The notes beneath the pieces are model-generated. The model ran no database searches and was not told where the DNA came from. It saw only the letters and a program-made list of their open reading frames with translations. Positions 9,081 through 18,008 of a stretch of 64,000 nt of DNA are shown piece after piece; position 1 is the first letter of the stretch, and each line of letters opens with the position of its first letter. This stretch comes from Rhabdaerophilum sp. SD176 (lineage in GTDB: Bacteria > Pseudomonadota > Alphaproteobacteria > Rhizobiales > Beijerinckiaceae): the NCBI RefSeq assembly GCF_030143245.1, contig NZ_JARJNS010000002.1, positions 248,001-312,000 of the forward strand, written 5' to 3'. The translations under genes were made by a program, and so were the position numbers.

Positions 9081-10724
9081 ATGTCTGCAGAATCCTATGG
9101 CCGCGATCTCGACCGCCGCGTCGCGAATTTCCAGCCGCTCTCGCCGGTGACCTTTCTGGAACGCGCAGCGAAGGTCTTCCCTGACCATTCCGCCATCCTT
9201 CATGGCGGAATGCGCATCTCCTACGCCGAGTTCTGGCAGCGGGCCCGCCGGATGGCCTCGGCGTTGCAGCAGGCCGGTATCGGCAAGGGCGACACCGTGG
9301 CTGCCTTGCTGCCGAACATTCCGCTGATGCTCGACCTGCACTACGCCGTGCCGATGACCGGCGGCGTCCTGAACACGATCAACACGCGCCTCGACGCGCC
9401 GATGGTCCGGTTCATCCTCGAGCATGGCGAGGCCCGGATCGTCTTTGTCGATACGGAATTCTCGGCCCTGCTCCGGGATGCCCTGGCCGGGATGGCCGAT
9501 CCGCCGCGCATCATCGAATTCCGTGATCCGGAATGGCGGGAGGACGGGCGCGAGATGGCGCCGCCCCGGCTGTTCGATGAGGATGCCGAGGCCTTCCGGA
9601 GCGCGGGCGATGCCGGGGCCCTGTTCCCGCGCCCGGCGGATGAATGGGACGCGATCACGCTCAATTATACGTCAGGGACAACGGGGAACCCCAAGGGCGT
9701 CGTCTATTCCCACCGCAGCGCCTATCTGATGTGCTTCGCCAACAGCCTTGCCACGGATATCGGGCGCCACCCGATCTACCTCTGGACGCTGCCGATGTTC
9801 CATTGCAATGGCTGGTGCTTTCCGTGGACACTCTCGGCCGTGATCGGCACGCATGTCTGCCTGCGGCATGTCCGCGCCCGCGCGATTTTCGAAGCAATCC
9901 GCAACCATGGCGTCACGCATCTTTGCGGTGCGCCGATCGTGATGTCGACGCTGCTCAACGCGAAGGAGGAGGAGAAGACCGCCTTCACCCACCGCGTGAA
10001 ATTCATCACGGCTGCCGCCCCGCCGCCGGAATCGGTGCTTGCTGCCATGAAGGGCGCCGGTTTCGACGTGGTGCATGTCTATGGACTGACCGAAACCTAT
10101 GGTCCGGCCGTGGTCAATGAATGGAAGTCGGAATGGGATGCGCTCCCCGAAGCGCGCCGTGCGCCGCTCATGGCGCGGCAGGGCGTGAATTATCCTGGCC
10201 TCGAGGACCTCACCGTACTCGACCCGGAGACGATGCAACCGGTTCCGGCCGATGGCCAGACACTGGGTGAGGTGATGTTCCGCGGGAACATTGTCATGAA
10301 GGGCTATCTCAAGAACCCGAAGGCCAGCGACGAGGCCTTCGAGGGCGGCTGGTTCCATTCCGGCGATCTCGCGGTGATGCATCCCGATGGCTATATCCAG
10401 CTCAAGGACCGGTCGAAGGACATCATCATTTCCGGGGGCGAGAACATCTCGTCGATCGAGGTGGAGGATGTGCTGTTCAAGCATCCGGCCGTGATGCTTG
10501 TGGCGGTGGTCGCGCGTCCGGACGAGAAATGGGGCGAGCATCCCTGCGCCTTCATCGAGTTGCGCCCGGGTGCCTCGACGGATGCCGCCACGATTATCGC
10601 TTTCGCGCGGGAGCATCTGGCGGCATTCAAGGCGCCGCGGACGGTGGTGTTCGGCGATCTGCCGAAGACCTCGACCGGCAAGGTCCAGAAATACATCCTC
10701 CGCGAGCGGGCACGGCAGCTCTGA
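9081..10724 (+). CDS. Acyl-CoA synthetase (AMP-forming)
   Basis: 547 residues from ATG 9081 with GGGAG six bases upstream. It activates a carboxylic acid as acyl-adenylate and then as CoA thioester. Signature motifs are the P-loop-like YTSGTTGNPKGVVYSHR, YGLTETYGPAVV, the hinge LKDRSKDIIISGGENISSIE and the C-terminal lysine in TSTGKVQKY. Length and N-terminal sequence resemble medium-chain ligases of the AlkK/DmdB group (fatty acids or methylthiopropionate); the substrate cannot be fixed from sequence. Transcribed away from tkt and apparently alone. Confidence 0.9.
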   Translation: MSAESYGRDLDRRVANFQPLSPVTFLERAAKVFPDHSAILHGGMRISYAEFWQRARRMASALQQAGIGKGDTVAALLPNIPLMLDLHYAVPMTGGVLNTINTRLDAPMVRFILEHGEARIVFVDTEFSALLRDALAGMADPPRIIEFRDPEWREDGREMAPPRLFDEDAEAFRSAGDAGALFPRPADEWDAITLNYTSGTTGNPKGVVYSHRSAYLMCFANSLATDIGRHPIYLWTLPMFHCNGWCFPWTLSAVIGTHVCLRHVRARAIFEAIRNHGVTHLCGAPIVMSTLLNAKEEEKTAFTHRVKFITAAAPPPESVLAAMKGAGFDVVHVYGLTETYGPAVVNEWKSEWDALPEARRAPLMARQGVNYPGLEDLTVLDPETMQPVPADGQTLGEVMFRGNIVMKGYLKNPKASDEAFEGGWFHSGDLAVMHPDGYIQLKDRSKDIIISGGENISSIEVEDVLFKHPAVMLVAVVARPDEKWGEHPCAFIELRPGASTDAATIIAFAREHLAAFKAPRTVVFGDLPKTSTGKVQKYILRERARQL

Positions 10725-11001
10725 GCGCCGGTTCGGGCCGGCATCGCCTGTGTGGCACGACCACGGCAAGGATGGCCGACCGGCGGCGGGCCGCTTCCTC
10801 CATGGGCGGGAATGCGGATTTTGCCAGAAATGGCGTTTCACGGCTGCGTGAAGCTGGTTCACAAAGCGCACCGCTTTCGTGAGCGAAACGACACCGGCTG
10901 TTGATTGGCCGGTGACAGCGGCAACGGACTACATTCGGGTCACTGAAAGGGCGCCGTCGATGCCTCAGGGGTCGGCGGGCTCTCAACAACAGGAGTTGAC
11001 C

Positions 11002-11226
11002 ATGAAGACCGTTCTTGCTGCCGCTTTTGCTGCCGCCACACTGTTTGCCGGTGCCGCCCAAGCCGCCGAAGCCACCCATGGCGGCGTGCAGGTCCGCTCG
11101 ACCGCTGTCCAGCCGCCCGAGCAGGCCCAGAATACCGGCTTCGGTGGCCTCTCGGTCCAGCGCGAGGTTGGCCCGGGCAAAGTCGTGCCGACCAACGATC
11201 CGGCCCGCGGCGCTTACAACCGCTAA
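11002..11226 (+). CDS. Small secreted protein of unknown function
   Basis: 74 residues from ATG 11002, with AGGAG eight bases upstream. The first 22 residues form a typical signal peptide ending AQA|AE, so the mature product is about 52 residues, periplasmic or exported, rich in Gly, Val, Pro and Gln and without cysteine. No domain recognised. It is followed by a strong intrinsic terminator, which supports a real single-gene transcript. In-frame upstream extension to 10879 is rejected because the signal peptide and ribosome site both point to 11002. Confidence 0.75.
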   Translation: MKTVLAAAFAAATLFAGAAQAAEATHGGVQVRSTAVQPPEQAQNTGFGGLSVQREVGPGKVVPTNDPARGAYNR

Positions 11227-11290
11227 GTGCTGCTGCTGGTCCTGAAGGTCCAGACGGACCTGAAGGGCCACGCAAACATGCCGACCAATC

Positions 11291-11321
11291 GGGCGTCATC
11301 CCAGCGGGATGGCGCCCTTTT
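11291..11321 (+). terminator. Intrinsic terminator
   Basis: Twelve-base arms 11291-11302 and 11306-11317 (GGGCGTCATCCC / GGGATGGCGCCC, one G-T pair), a three-base loop and TTTT. Placed 65 bp after the small secreted protein gene. Confidence 0.8.
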
Positions 11322-11342
11322 GCCGGGCCGGGATACGGCGTC

Positions 11343-11537
11343 TCAATGCAAGGATGGCGAGGGTCGTGGAGAACCGGTTCGAAGCCGGGAAATCTCGTCC
11401 TTGAGGACCAGCTTCTGGCGCTTCAGGGCGGCGATCCTCACCGTGTCCTTGTTGGGATGCGCCTGCTCATCAGCGATCTTTTTGTCGAGCGCCTGATGTT
11501 TGCGCTCCAGTTCGGCAATGTGTGCCGTCATCGACAT
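11343..11537 (-). CDS. DUF465 (YdcH) family protein
   Basis: 64 residues from ATG 11537 with a GGAGG ribosome site. Nearly all of it is one charged alpha-helical hairpin: an ELERKHQALDKKIADEQ helix, a short turn HPNKDTVRI, then LKRQKLVLKDEISRL. This is the YdcH/DUF465 pattern, a small cytoplasmic helical family of unknown function common in proteobacteria. It is transcribed divergently from a second DUF465 gene 216 bp away. Confidence 0.85.
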   Translation of the reverse strand: MSMTAHIAELERKHQALDKKIADEQAHPNKDTVRIAALKRQKLVLKDEISRLRTGSPRPSPSLH

Positions 11538-11753
11538 GTGCAGAACCTCCGTTCCTGATGTCGGGGATCATCAGTCTGTCACAAAAGCAATCGTCCACAA
11601 GGGGGAATCGTGTGGCGTCGAAACGCTTCATGTCGGCTGTGGACAACGCCGTTAGCGGTGGGTTAACGAGTGTCGTGGTGCGGTGTGTTCCGCATCGGAC
11701 GGGCCTTTTGAGGGCATCCGTTCCGTTCCCTGGTGTCGAGAGTGGAAAACCCC

Positions 11754-11972
11754 ATGCGGATGCAGTTGTCGGACGAGGAGCGTCAGGCGCTGGAAGCGGA
11801 ATGGCACAGGCTCCAGATCGAACATCGTGACCTTGATGCGGCGATCGCGGCTCTGGAATTGCTTGGAAGCTATGACCAACTGCAGATCCAGCGGCTCAAG
11901 AAGCGGAAACTGCAGCTGAGGGACCGCGTTTCGGCCATCTCCGACCGCCTGACGCCCGACATCATCGCCTGA
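11754..11972 (+). CDS. DUF465 (YdcH) family protein, second copy
   Basis: 72 residues if started at ATG 11754; in-frame GTG codons at 11742 and 11733 are alternatives, and none has a strong ribosome site. The helical hairpin EWHRLQIEHRDLDAAIAALE ... LKKRKLQLRDRVSAI is the same DUF465 pattern as the divergent gene at 11343-11537, with a longer turn. Function unknown. The shared 216 bp intergenic region probably holds both promoters. Confidence 0.8.
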   Translation: MRMQLSDEERQALEAEWHRLQIEHRDLDAAIAALELLGSYDQLQIQRLKKRKLQLRDRVSAISDRLTPDIIA

Positions 11973-12098
11973 GGTGTTTTTCCCGCCAGACGCACGATAG
12001 GGCTTGCCTTTGGCGGGCGTTCCTCCTATCGCGCTCAGCTTCGGGCCGCGAACGTGCCGGAATGGTGTGTTTCGACCGACCTCAGGGAGGGGCGGGAC

Positions 12099-12587
12099 GT
12101 GAAGCCAGCCGTTGCCATCATCATGGGCAGCCAGTCGGACTGGCCGACCATGCGGCATGCTGCCGAAATTCTCGAATCCCTCGGCGTGGCCTATGAGGCC
12201 CGCATCGTTTCCGCCCATCGGACGCCGGACCGTCTGGTGGCTTTCGCGACGTCCGCCAAAGCCAAGGGTTTCAAGGTGATCATCGCGGGCGCCGGCGGAG
12301 CCGCGCACTTGCCGGGCATGACGGCGGCGATGACGTCCTTGCCCGTTCTCGGCGTTCCCGTGGAATCGAAAGCGCTTTCGGGGAAGGATTCGCTGCTTTC
12401 CATCGTCCAGATGCCGGGCGGCATTCCCGTCGGAACGTTGGCGATCGGCAAGCCGGGCGCGATCAATGCCGGGTTGATGGCGGCCGCCATCCTGGCCCTG
12501 ACCGACGAGCCCCTCGCCGCGCGGCTGGAGGCCTGGCGCCGCAAGCAGACCGAATCCGTCGCCGAGTTTCCGGTCGACGGGGCCTGA
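12099..12587 (+). CDS. purE: N5-carboxyaminoimidazole ribonucleotide mutase
   Basis: 162 residues from GTG 12099, chosen because AGGGAGG lies upstream and the protein then begins with the family N-terminus [17 protein letters not shown]. It isomerises N5-CAIR to CAIR in purine synthesis. The SAHRTPDRL loop, [12 protein letters not shown] motif and LPVLGVPV strand are all present. Followed nine bases later by purK, with which it acts in consecutive steps; the two are an operon. Confidence 0.96.
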   Translation: MKPAVAIIMGSQSDWPTMRHAAEILESLGVAYEARIVSAHRTPDRLVAFATSAKAKGFKVIIAGAGGAAHLPGMTAAMTSLPVLGVPVESKALSGKDSLLSIVQMPGGIPVGTLAIGKPGAINAGLMAAAILALTDEPLAARLEAWRRKQTESVAEFPVDGA

Positions 12588-12596
12588 GCGTCGGGC

Positions 12597-13673
12597 ATGA
12601 TCCTCGCGCCCGGTTCCACCATCGGCATTCTCGGCGGCGGCCAGCTCGGCCGGATGCTTGCGCTGGCTGCGGCGCGGCTTGGCCTCAGGACGCATATTCT
12701 CGCACCGGAGACGGACAGCCCCGCTTTTGACGTTGCCGCGGCGGCAACCGTTGCTGACTACACTGATCTCGATGCGCTCTCGCGGTTCGCAGCAGCGGTC
12801 GATGTCGTGACCTACGAATTCGAGAATGTCCCGGTCGAGAGCGTCCGCTTCCTCGAGCGGACCATGACGGTGCGGCCAGGGGCGCTTGCGCTCCAAGTGG
12901 CGCAGGACCGGCTGGCCGAGAAGCGGCTGGCGCAGTCCCTCGGTGCGCGCACCGCCGATTTCCACGAGGTCCAGAGTTTCGACGACCTGACGGCGGGCGT
13001 CGAGGCGATAGGCTTTCCCTCGATCCTCAAGACAACCCGGCTCGGTTACGACGGCAAGGGGCAGGCCAAGCTGCTCGGAGCGGCCGACCTCCAGCGCGCT
13101 TTCGCCATGCTGGATGGCGCTACTGGCATCCTCGAGGCTTTCGTGCCGTTTCGCTGCGAGGTTTCGGTGGTGGCGACGCGCGGCCGCGACGGCGCCTTCG
13201 CGGCCTTCGCGCCGACTGAAAACGAGCATCGGAACCATATCCTGCATCGGTCCTGCGTGCCGGCCGCCCTGACGCCGGCGGCCGCTGAGGATGCGATCCG
13301 GATCGCGCAGCGGATCGGCGAGGCGGTCGATTATGTCGGTACCTTCGCGGTCGAGTTCTTCGTGATCGAGACACCTGCCGGCGAGGGCGTCGTCGTCAAC
13401 GAGATCGCGCCGCGCGTCCATAATTCAGGGCACTGGACGATGGATTGTGCCGTGACCTGCCAGTTCGAACAGCATATCCGCGCCGTGGCCGGCTGGCCCT
13501 TGGGCGAAACCGCAAGCCTTGGCCCGGCGGAGATGATCAACCTGGTCGGGCAGGATGCGGAAGGCTGGATGGATGCGCTGCGCGATCCGCGGGCGCGGCT
13601 TCACCTCTACGGCAAGCGCGAGATCCGCGAAGGCCGCAAGATGGGCCATGTCAACCGGCTGCTGAATCGATGA
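12597..13673 (+). CDS. purK: N5-carboxyaminoimidazole ribonucleotide synthase
   Basis: 358 residues. ATP-grasp enzyme that carboxylates aminoimidazole ribonucleotide with bicarbonate. N-terminal nucleotide-fold motif IGILGGGQLGRMLALAA; ATP-grasp elements SILKTTRLGYDGKGQ and GEGVVVNEIAPRVHNSGHWT. Directly follows purE. The ribosome site before ATG 12597 is weak, which fits translational coupling to purE. Confidence 0.96.
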   Translation: MILAPGSTIGILGGGQLGRMLALAAARLGLRTHILAPETDSPAFDVAAAATVADYTDLDALSRFAAAVDVVTYEFENVPVESVRFLERTMTVRPGALALQVAQDRLAEKRLAQSLGARTADFHEVQSFDDLTAGVEAIGFPSILKTTRLGYDGKGQAKLLGAADLQRAFAMLDGATGILEAFVPFRCEVSVVATRGRDGAFAAFAPTENEHRNHILHRSCVPAALTPAAAEDAIRIAQRIGEAVDYVGTFAVEFFVIETPAGEGVVVNEIAPRVHNSGHWTMDCAVTCQFEQHIRAVAGWPLGETASLGPAEMINLVGQDAEGWMDALRDPRARLHLYGKREIREGRKMGHVNRLLNR

Positions 13674-13803
13674 AGATCCTGTTTTTGTGGCATCCAGCAT
13701 GTGCAGTGGTGGACAAGGCAGGCCAGCTTTGCTATAGGCGCCGCTTCCATTAGCCATACTTGTGGCTAGTCGCCCGAAAATGCACTCACAGATTGGAGCT
13801 ACC

Positions 13804-14034
13804 GTGCAGGTTCTCGTCCGCGATAACAATGTTGATCAAGCTTTGCGCGCCCTGAAGAAGAAGATGCAGCGCGAGGGTATCTTCCGTGAGATGAAACTGC
13901 GCGGCCATTATGAAAAGCCGTCCGAGAAGAAGGCGCGCGAGAAGGCCGAGGCCGTCCGCCGCGCCCGCAAGCTGGCCCGCAAGAAGCTGCAGCGCGAAGG
14001 CCTTCTTCCGATGCCGGTCAAGAAGGTGAAGTGA
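13804..14034 (+). CDS. rpsU: Small ribosomal subunit protein bS21
   Basis: 76 residues from GTG 13804, with GGAG just upstream; the family start is [20 protein letters not shown]. Strongly basic, with the [20 protein letters not shown] region typical of bS21. Alphaproteobacterial bS21 has the C-terminal extension seen here ([16 protein letters not shown]). The longer upstream reading is rejected. It has its own intrinsic terminator at 14063-14091. Confidence 0.96.
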   Translation: MQVLVRDNNVDQALRALKKKMQREGIFREMKLRGHYEKPSEKKAREKAEAVRRARKLARKKLQREGLLPMPVKKVK

Positions 14035-14062
14035 CCGCGGTTCGGTCGTCGGCAAGATCGGG

Positions 14063-14091
14063 AAAGCGCTCGGCAGAACGGGCGCTTTTTT
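14063..14091 (+). terminator. Intrinsic terminator of rpsU
   Basis: Arms AAAGCGC (14063-14069) and GCGCTTT (14082-14088), followed by more T residues; 28 bp after the rpsU stop. Confidence 0.85.
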
Positions 14092-14225
14092 CATTTTGGT
14101 TATCGTCTGGTAAGCTTGCGGCAATTTTTCGCTGCAATTGTCCCGCATCTCGACGTTCGACCCAACGCGGTCTTGGGGGACCGGCAAAGACAAAAGGCCG
14201 CATGAAGGGCCAAGAGGCAGGAGCC

Positions 14226-15128
14226 ATGCACGAGGCAGTGATGATGAACGCTCAGATCAGCGCGACCGTAGCCCGATCCCGCGTCTGGCCTTCCCTGCGC
14301 ATCGTGGTGCTTGCCGGGGCGCTGGCTGCCGCCCTTGCCGCTTGCGAGACCGTCGGCGGGATCAATCCGACCGGTATCGCCGAGGTGGATGATCCGCAGG
14401 GCCGTGAGGCGGCGCAGACCAATATTGCCTCGCTCTCGGATGTGATCCGCGCGAATCCCAATGATCCGCAGGCGCATAACACGCGCGGCGTCGCCTATGC
14501 CCGGTCGGGCCGGTTCCAGGAGGCGATCGCTGATTTCAACCGTGCGATCCAGCTCAATCCGAATTACGCAGCGGCCTATACCAACCGTGCGCTTGCCTTC
14601 CGCCAGATGGGCCGCAACGATGCCGCCCTGGCGGATTTCAACCGCGCTCTGACGGCAGACCCGAACTACCATCAGGCCTATCTCGGCCGTGGCAATCTCT
14701 ACCGGGCGCAGGGTGCTGCCGGTGAGGCGATTGCCGATCTCGGCCGTGTGATCCAGCTCAACCCATCGGGCGCCGAGGCCTATCACGGGCGCGGCCTTGT
14801 CTATCAGGCGCAGGGCCAACACGGCCTCGCGATTGGCGATTTCGACGCCGCGATCGACCGCAACCCCTATGTGGCGCCGCCCTACCAGGCGCGTGGCCAG
14901 AGCCTGATCGCGACCGGCAAATACGAACAGGCACTCGAGGATTTCAATGCGGCGCTCAGCGTCGACAACCGGAACGCCGACAGCTGGGCCTTGCGTGGCA
15001 TTGCCGAGGATAAACTCGGCAAGAAAAGCGAGGCGCAGGAAAGCTTCCAGCGCGCCCTTGCGCTTGACAGCCGCAATGCGATTGCCAAGCAGGGCCTTTC
15101 GGGCGCGCGGTCAGGCGGGCTCTTCTGA
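14226..15128 (+). CDS. TPR-repeat lipoprotein
   Basis: 300 residues from ATG 14226, chosen for the AGGCAGGAG ribosome site; an ATG at 14202 is an alternative. The N-terminus is a lipoprotein signal (hydrophobic VVLAGALAAALAAC, lipobox cysteine then ETVGG). About seven tetratricopeptide repeats follow, each close to the pattern AYxxRGxxYxxxGxxxxAIxDFxxAIxLNP. It is probably anchored in the outer membrane as a protein scaffold; NlpI-like proteins have this plan. Its last 18 bases overlap the convergent acetyltransferase gene. Confidence 0.88.
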   Translation: MHEAVMMNAQISATVARSRVWPSLRIVVLAGALAAALAACETVGGINPTGIAEVDDPQGREAAQTNIASLSDVIRANPNDPQAHNTRGVAYARSGRFQEAIADFNRAIQLNPNYAAAYTNRALAFRQMGRNDAALADFNRALTADPNYHQAYLGRGNLYRAQGAAGEAIADLGRVIQLNPSGAEAYHGRGLVYQAQGQHGLAIGDFDAAIDRNPYVAPPYQARGQSLIATGKYEQALEDFNAALSVDNRNADSWALRGIAEDKLGKKSEAQESFQRALALDSRNAIAKQGLSGARSGGLF

Positions 15129-15611
15129 GGACGGGCGAATGAGCCGCTCCATCTCGATGGCGATGGGGCTGAAGCCGGCCCGTTCATAGGCTTTCAGCGC
15201 CAGCGCATTGCCCGGGACAACGCCAAGCGTCACGCGCGTAGCCCCTGTCTTGCGGGCGATCTCCTCGATCGCCTCCAGCAATGCCTGCCCATAGCCGCGG
15301 CCACGGGCCGATGCGCAAACGACCAGGTTCTCGACATAGATGCCCGGCGAGAACGCTTCCGGCAGGAAGGGCGGTGCTTCTGCATGCCGATAGGCTGAAT
15401 AGCCGACAACCCGCCCTTCGACCTCCAAAACGATCTGGCCTCCCTCAAGCGCGGCCTTCGATGAATCGTCCTCGAAGCAGTCCATGGCGGCCTGGCGGTC
15501 GGTGCGGCGGCGAGCGCCCATCTCCGCCTCATGATTGTTCAGCTGGTCGATCAGTTCAATCACCGCCTCGCGGTCCTTGCTCGCAAGGGGGCGGATGACA
15601 GGGTTGTCCAT
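15111..15611 (-). CDS. GNAT family acetyltransferase
   Basis: 166 residues from ATG 15611, the second of two adjacent ATG codons, with AGGAG at better spacing. GNAT fold: acetyl-CoA-binding motif VCASARGRGYGQALLEAIEE, then GATRVTLGVVPGNALALKAYERAGF. Substrate unknown. Lies 19 bp downstream of the alpha/beta hydrolase gene on the same strand and overlaps the TPR lipoprotein gene end-to-end by 18 bases. Confidence 0.88.
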   Translation of the reverse strand: MDNPVIRPLASKDREAVIELIDQLNNHEAEMGARRRTDRQAAMDCFEDDSSKAALEGGQIVLEVEGRVVGYSAYRHAEAPPFLPEAFSPGIYVENLVVCASARGRGYGQALLEAIEEIARKTGATRVTLGVVPGNALALKAYERAGFSPIAIEMERLIRPSSEEPA

Positions 15612-15630
15612 CATTGGCTCCTGAATGACT

Positions 15631-16494
15631 TTATCGCAGGGGCGCGAGGAACTCTGACATATCCGGCCAGGGCCCGCGATCCAAGGGGACAACATGCCTT
15701 TGCCCGGGATAGAGCTTCCGGGTGACGAGGCCCGGGCGGCCAAGTGCGGCGAGTGCTTCCGAGTCGGAGAGGGGAATAAGGTCATCCTCTGTACCATGGA
15801 GGATCAGGACCGGCACCGTGACCTCGCGGATCCAGAGATCGGAGCGGAACTGGTCAACCAGCAGCCACGAAACGGGCAGCCATGGATAGGCCGCTTGCCC
15901 GCGCGCCATGACGGAGAGGTAGGGGCTGTCGAGCATCACGCCACGCACCGGGCGCTGCCGGGCGAGGTTCAGCGCAACGCCGGAGCCGAGGGATTCGCCG
16001 AACAGGACGATCCGGTCTGCCGGAACGCGCTTGCCCAGTTCGGTCAGGATAAGGGCGGCATCGGCATGCAGGTTCGCCTCCGTCGGCTGGCCCTCGCTGC
16101 CGCCGTAGCCCCGATAGGACATGGCGAGCAATCCGTCGCCGGTGGAGGTCATCAGGCCGAACCGCGTCGCCCGCCGCTGCAGCCCGTTCGCATTGCCGTG
16201 GAAGTAAAGATAGGTCAGGGCATCGGGCCGTTTCGGGGGGATGAACCAGCCGGTCAGGAGCGTCCCATCTGTGGCGCGGATCTCCAGCCGTTCAGCCTGG
16301 GGCAAGCCATGATCGGCGGGCGCGATCCAGCCCGGTGCAGGCCTGTAGAGGAAGCTGCGCTGGTTGAGTGCCATATAGGCGGCAGCGGTGAGATAGGCGC
16401 CGGCCGCGAGGGCCAGCAGGGTGAAAAGCCCTCTGCGGAGCCATATCCGCACAGGCGAGGCGGCGGGGCGAAGGGATGTCGAAACGGTATCCAT
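15631..16494 (-). CDS. Membrane-anchored alpha/beta hydrolase
   Basis: 287 residues. One N-terminal membrane helix (about residues 21-45), then a serine hydrolase domain: YFHGNANGLQRR oxyanion region, SYRGYGGSEG, the nucleophile elbow FGESLGSGVA with the catalytic serine, LHGTEDDLIP with the acid, and GQRH with the histidine. The plan is that of the ABHD13/Bem46-like family, whose substrates are mostly unknown. Probably cotranscribed with the acetyltransferase gene. Confidence 0.85.
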   Translation of the reverse strand: MDTVSTSLRPAASPVRIWLRRGLFTLLALAAGAYLTAAAYMALNQRSFLYRPAPGWIAPADHGLPQAERLEIRATDGTLLTGWFIPPKRPDALTYLYFHGNANGLQRRATRFGLMTSTGDGLLAMSYRGYGGSEGQPTEANLHADAALILTELGKRVPADRIVLFGESLGSGVALNLARQRPVRGVMLDSPYLSVMARGQAAYPWLPVSWLLVDQFRSDLWIREVTVPVLILHGTEDDLIPLSDSEALAALGRPGLVTRKLYPGQRHVVPLDRGPWPDMSEFLAPLR

Positions 16495-16532
16495 GCCTGA
16501 CGAGGTAAGTCAGGCTCCCGGCACGTCAAGGC

Positions 16533-16562
16533 AAAAAAAAAGAGCCGCGCACGGCGCGGCTC
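16533..16562 (-). terminator. Intrinsic terminator of the pnt operon
   Basis: Perfect nine-base arms GAGCCGCGC / GCGCGGCTC with a three-base loop; on the minus strand nine T residues follow. Located 39 bp after the pntB stop. Confidence 0.92.
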
Positions 16563-16600
16563 CTTCACATCGGCGTGGGGAAAGCCTCAATGAGCAAGCC

Positions 16601-18004
16601 TCAATGGGCGAGGCCCTTGACGATCTCCTCGGTGACCTTCTTGGCGTCGCCAAAGAGCATCATCGTGTTGTCCTTGAAGAACAGCTCGTTCTCGACACCG
16701 GCATAGCCCGACCCCATGCCGCGTTTGATGAAAAGCACGGTCTTGGCCTTCTCGACATCGAGAATCGGCATGCCGTAGATCGGCGATTGCGGATCGGTTT
16801 TCGCAGCGGGGTTGGTCACGTCATTCGCGCCGATGACGAAGGCAACATCCGCCTGCGCGAATTCGTTGTTGATGTCCTCGAGTTCGAAGACCTCATCATA
16901 CGGCACATTGGCTTCGGCCAACAGGACGTTCATGTGGCCCGGCATGCGGCCTGCCACCGGATGGATGGCGTATTTGACCTCGACGCCTTCCTTCTTGAGC
17001 GTATCCGCCATCTCGCGCAGGGCGTGCTGCGCCTGGGCCTGCGCCATGCCGTAGCCCGGCACGATGATGACCTTGGAGGCATTCTTCATAATGAAGGCCG
17101 CATCGTCGGCCGAGCCCTGCTTGACCGGGCGAGTTTCCTTGGCACCGCCAGCCGCAGCCGCAGTATCCCCGCCGAAGCCGCCGAGGATCACCGAGATGAA
17201 GGAGCGGTTCATGCCCTTGCACATGATGTAGGACAGGATCGCGCCCGACGAGCCGACCAGCGCACCGGTGATGATCAGCGCGAGGTTGCCGAGCGTGAAG
17301 CCGATGCCGGCGGCCGCCCAGCCCGAATAGGAATTCAGCATCGAGACGACGACCGGCATATCCGCGCCGCCGATCGGGATGATCAGCAGCACGCCGAGGG
17401 CGAGGCTGAGCACAACCACGGCCCAGAAGCTGACGCGGCTTTCGGTCGAGATCAGGCCGATCAGGAAGAAGATGATCAGCAGGCCGAGCACAATGTTGAT
17501 GACATGGCGCTGCGGCAGCATGATCGGCTTGCCGCTCATCCGGCCGTCCAGCTTAAGGAAGGCGATGATCGAGCCGGTGAAGGTGATCGCGCCGATCGCA
17601 ACGCCGAGAGCCATTTCAAAGAGCGAGGCCGCCTTGATCTGGCCGATCGTGCCGATACCGAAGGCCTGCGGCGCATAGAGCGCGGCAGCGGCGACGCAGA
17701 CAGCGGCAAGGCCGACCAGCGCGTGGAAGAAGGCCACGAGCTGCGGCATCTTCGTCATCTCGACGCGCTTGGCCATCACGGCGCCAATCCCGCCGCCGAT
17801 GCCGAGGCCGAGAATGGTCAGCAGCCAACCGGAGAGACCGGCCGGCGGCGAGAGGAGCAAAGTCGTCAGGCCGGCAATGCCCATCCCGGCCATGCCGAAG
17901 AAATTGCCCTGGCGCGAGGTGGAGGGGTGCGACAGGCCGCGCAGGGCGAGGATGAAGAGAACCCCCGAGGCCAGGTACAGAAGGTTGGCGATATTCGCGC
18001 TCAT
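16601..18004 (-). CDS. pntB: NAD(P) transhydrogenase subunit beta
   Basis: 467 residues. Integral membrane subunit of the proton-pumping transhydrogenase, which uses the proton gradient to move hydride from NADH to NADP+. N-terminal half has many membrane helices; the C-terminal NADP-binding domain shows IVPGYGMAQAQAQH, HPVAGRMPGHMNVLLAEA, and FVIGANDVTNPAA. Four bases after pntAB. Last gene of a three-gene operon ending in the terminator at 16533-16562. Confidence 0.97.
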   Translation of the reverse strand: MSANIANLLYLASGVLFILALRGLSHPSTSRQGNFFGMAGMGIAGLTTLLLSPPAGLSGWLLTILGLGIGGGIGAVMAKRVEMTKMPQLVAFFHALVGLAAVCVAAAALYAPQAFGIGTIGQIKAASLFEMALGVAIGAITFTGSIIAFLKLDGRMSGKPIMLPQRHVINIVLGLLIIFFLIGLISTESRVSFWAVVVLSLALGVLLIIPIGGADMPVVVSMLNSYSGWAAAGIGFTLGNLALIITGALVGSSGAILSYIMCKGMNRSFISVILGGFGGDTAAAAGGAKETRPVKQGSADDAAFIMKNASKVIIVPGYGMAQAQAQHALREMADTLKKEGVEVKYAIHPVAGRMPGHMNVLLAEANVPYDEVFELEDINNEFAQADVAFVIGANDVTNPAAKTDPQSPIYGMPILDVEKAKTVLFIKRGMGSGYAGVENELFFKDNTMMLFGDAKKVTEEIVKGLAH

Positions 18005-18008
18005 CGAC

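Noticed and set aside
10724-11001. Extra small genes between the acyl-CoA ligase and the small secreted protein
   Set aside because: No frame with a ribosome site and sensible composition; short frames here are shadows.
11593-11644. Inverted GTCCACA/TGTGGAC with near DnaA-box sequences between the DUF465 genes
   Set aside because: Each differs from TTATCCACA, only two are present, and no replication-initiation genes or other origin features are near. Coincidence is likely.
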